DNA from: Salipaludibacillus daqingensis
GTDB taxonomy: Bacteria; Bacillota; Bacilli; Bacillales; Salisediminibacteriaceae
DNA: 64,000 nucleotides
Assembly: GCF_029891575.1 (NCBI RefSeq)
Contig: NZ_JARZHF010000006.1
Span: 248,001-312,000, forward strand
Reading direction: 5' to 3'
The translations under genes and the position numbers were made by a program. Below the pieces are notes generated by a model. That model was not told the origin of the DNA and made no database searches. It saw only the letters and a list, made by a program, of their open reading frames with translations. Below, one piece after another: positions 62,132-64,000 of this stretch. Positions within the stretch are counted from its first letter, which is position 1, and the number at the start of each line of letters is the position of its first letter.

Positions 62132-62160
62132 TTGACAGAATTGTTCTAATTTTATATATT
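62132..62160 (+). promoter_or_regulatory. SigA-type promoter of sbtA leader
   Basis: TTGACA, 17 bp, TATATT. Expected start near 62167. Confidence 0.75.
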
Positions 62161-62425
62161 ATATTTAATTAAACAACCTAATAATATCCGAATAGTTTAA
62201 ACACTTGAAACTAAAATAAATTAGCATATTATTAATGATATGTATTGATAATGTGAAAATTAGCTTTCCTGTTTCAAGTAAAGTTTCCCAGAATCTGAAA
62301 GGATACTAGTGTCATTATGGAGACCGAGTCATTATCTTTATGTTAAAAGAAAACCTTGAGACAAAACTGTTACAACTTAATCTGGTAGATTAATTAAAAC
62401 ACCTCTTAAAAGGTGAGTTAATGAT

Positions 62426-62481
62426 AAACCGACAATGATTGGAAGGTGCAAATCACATCCTTCTATATCGTGTCGGTTTTT
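62426..62481 (+). terminator. Leader terminator / attenuator upstream of sbtA
   Basis: Outer arms AAACCGACA / TGTCGGTTT with an inner GGAAGG / CCTTC stem, followed by a T run; it ends about 40 bp before the gene. Position between promoter and gene implies regulated read-through or a separate small RNA. Confidence 0.75.
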
Positions 62482-62521
62482 TTATATTCTAGGAAATTAA
62501 TAAAAAAGAGGAGTAGTAGAT

Positions 62522-63538
62522 ATGTTCGATATCATGATACAAAATTTGCTTTCTCCAGTTGTATTATTCTTTGTATTAGGACTAATAGCGGCGATTTTTA
62601 AATCAGATTTGAAATTCCCTTCAGCCTTAAGTGAAGCCTTAAGCATTTATTTACTTGTGGCAATTGGGATGAAAGGAGGGATTGAACTCTCTAATTATTC
62701 TCTAGAAACCGTCATCCACCCGATATTAGGGACGTTATTTATAGGTGTGATTACTCCGATCCTTACGTTAATTATCCTACGCTTAACAATAAAAATTGAT
62801 ATAAATAATGCTATTGGATTAGCTGCAACTTATGGATCGGTAAGCATTGTCACATATGGTGCAGCACTTACGTTTCTAGAGAATCAGGGTACAAGTTACG
62901 AAAGTTTCATGAATGCAATGGTTGTATTAATGGAAATTCCAGGAATCCTTGTTGCTTTAATCATTTTTGGAATGATTAAGAAAAGTAAAAAACAACCCCT
63001 CGTTCCAAAGCATGAAGTAGCAGGAATCGTTGCCGGCCCTTCGTTTCCAAAGATAAATATAGATGTATTAAAAGAAAGCTTCTTTGGAAAAAGTGTCCTG
63101 CTGCTTTTGGGAAGTTTGTTCATTGGCTTAATAGTTGGAAAAGAGGGACTTCCCATTGTGCAACCACTCTTTATGGATTTGTACAATAGCATCCTGATGT
63201 TATTTCTTTTAAATATGGGGATTATGGCTGGAGAACGATTAGATTTGATCAAAAAACATGGTGTTAAATTAATTGTATTTGCTGTTTGTATACCACTTGT
63301 CTATGGTGTATTAGGCATCTTTGTCGGTTATGCTTCTGGACTTTCATTAGGAGGAGTGGCGTTAATGGGGATTTTAGCAGCTAGTGCTTCTTATATTGCT
63401 GCACCAGCGGCACTGAAGACAAGCGTTCCTGATGCGAATCCTTCAATTTATCTTGGTTTAGCATTGGGGATCACATTTCCTTTTAATTTAATCTTTGGAA
63501 TCCCAATTTTATATCAACTTGCAGCATGGATTGTTTAG
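62522..63538 (+). CDS. sbtA: Sodium-dependent bicarbonate permease, SbtA family
   Basis: 338 aa, ATG 62522 after AGAGGAG. About ten membrane segments in two inverted halves, as in SbtA: FKSDLKFPSALSEALSIYLLVAIGMKGG (first half), AATYGSVSIVTYGAALTFLE and the second-half equivalent GILAASASYIAAPAALKTSVPDA. SbtA imports bicarbonate with Na+; a bicarbonate concentrating role would suit growth at high pH (inference). Paired with the next gene, 85 bp downstream, which looks like a carbonic-anhydrase-related protein. Confidence 0.9.
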   Translation: MFDIMIQNLLSPVVLFFVLGLIAAIFKSDLKFPSALSEALSIYLLVAIGMKGGIELSNYSLETVIHPILGTLFIGVITPILTLIILRLTIKIDINNAIGLAATYGSVSIVTYGAALTFLENQGTSYESFMNAMVVLMEIPGILVALIIFGMIKKSKKQPLVPKHEVAGIVAGPSFPKINIDVLKESFFGKSVLLLLGSLFIGLIVGKEGLPIVQPLFMDLYNSILMLFLLNMGIMAGERLDLIKKHGVKLIVFAVCIPLVYGVLGIFVGYASGLSLGGVALMGILAASASYIAAPAALKTSVPDANPSIYLGLALGITFPFNLIFGIPILYQLAAWIV

Positions 63539-63623
63539 TCTGAAGGGGGAAAAGACTCTTGTGTGAGTTCCACTGATAGACCATGGCTTAGTATTATAAA
63601 ATTCTTTTAAAGGAGAATGTCAT

Positions 63624-64000
63624 CATGCAACTAATGGAGAGTGAGAATGGGGTTCAGAAAGCAAAAAAATTATTTGTGACTTGTGTTAGCAATGACCTAG
63701 AGGAATTTGTGTTAGATGAATTGAACATAATGAAAGAACAAGTTTTACAAATTAAAAGTTATGGAAACGTCATTTCTCAGCCTTTTGATAGTATCATTCG
63801 AAATATTATTCTTAGTGTTTACCAAGACAATGTAGATGAAGTTTATATTATCGGAGAACAGTTTGCCAAATATGCTAAATTAGAGAAAGAACAAATCTTA
63901 ACGCAAATGAATGAAGATGGAATTACAGAAAAAACGATAAAGACTTTGGAATATTTAAAACAACCTATAGGAAAAGATTTATACTATTGGTTAAGTGGAA
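63624..64000 (+). CDS. Beta-carbonic-anhydrase-like protein lacking visible zinc ligands (3' end beyond window)
   Basis: At least 125 residues; ATG 63624 after AAAGGAGAA. LFVTCVSNDL, GNVISQPFDSIIRNIILSVYQDNVDEVYIIGEQ resembles the beta-carbonic anhydrase core (CxDxR ... RNAG ... SIxxAVxxLGVxxIxVxGHxxC). Here the zinc-ligand motifs are changed: CxDxR becomes CVSND and GHxxC becomes GEQFA. B. subtilis YbcF is a comparable divergent member. It may be a non-catalytic partner or regulator of the adjacent bicarbonate permease. Moderate certainty because the gene is incomplete. Confidence 0.6.

Larger units (their letters stand above)
61959..62521. other. Intergenic region with long leader of sbtA
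   Basis: About 560 bp: a degenerate REP-like copy (62056-62073), a consensus promoter (62132-62160) and a leader of about 310 nt ending in a terminator-like hairpin (62426-62481) just before the sbtA-like gene. No known riboswitch class was recognised in it. Confidence 0.6.

Overview
The window looks like the chromosome of a low-GC Bacillaceae bacterium, probably alkaliphilic or halotolerant (inference). The signs are strong AGGAGG-type ribosome binding sites, many GTG and TTG starts, Bacillus-type succinate dehydrogenase subunits, a GlnK/GlnL-like two-component system, a KinB-like sensor kinase, CcpA and LacI-type operators, and large acidic secreted proteins (two subtilases, a GH16 glucanase, three secreted nucleotidases). 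No rRNA, tRNA, CRISPR array or complete transposon was seen.

Layout. 1-5.5 kb: a secreted 2',3'-cyclic nucleotidase (cut by the window edge) divergent from a secreted 5'-nucleotidase, then a HAD phosphatase. 5.5-6.7 kb: a small DGC-type Cys protein and an unknown 94-aa protein. 6.9-13.2 kb: a GAF-PucR regulator, an M20 carbamoylase/amidohydrolase and a complete TRAP transporter, apparently a ureido- or carboxylate-uptake unit. 13.7-23.1 kb: an L-asparaginase, an ion-transporter-superfamily permease, aspartase and a succinate dehydrogenase/fumarate reductase (sdhCAB-like) on the minus strand, divergent from a GlnK/GlnL-like two-component system. Together these could turn asparagine into aspartate, fumarate and succinate. 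23.3-23.9 kb: a decayed Fic gene between inverted copies of a dispersed repeat. 24.0-31.0 kb: an ArsR-type regulator, a sugar ABC transporter and a GH2 glycosidase. 31.7-38.4 kb: a PRD-type regulator, an ascorbate-family PTS (EIIA, EIIB, EIIC), a split transketolase and a Cof-type phosphatase, with a perfect cre site upstream.

38.5-46.2 kb: two very small minus-strand ORFs, a LacI regulator with three matching operators, a secreted GH16 beta-glucanase and a second 5'-nucleotidase paralogous to the first. 46.4-53.6 kb: a subtilase with five near-identical peptidoglycan-binding repeats, a glutaredoxin-DsrE pair behind CsoR/CstR-like operators, a KinB-like kinase and a Phe-heptad coiled-coil protein built from 126-bp repeats. 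53.8-64 kb: a cytochrome P450, a VanZ-like protein, a 1771-aa bacillopeptidase F-like protease, and SbtA with a carbonic-anhydrase-like partner cut by the window edge.

A short dispersed repeat (core GGGGACGGTTCTCATGCGGC, with TGCCG/CGGCA ends) is scattered through 13-62 kb, in about 19 intergenic places, singly or as inverted pairs. It behaves like a REP family. No transposase that could move it is in the window.
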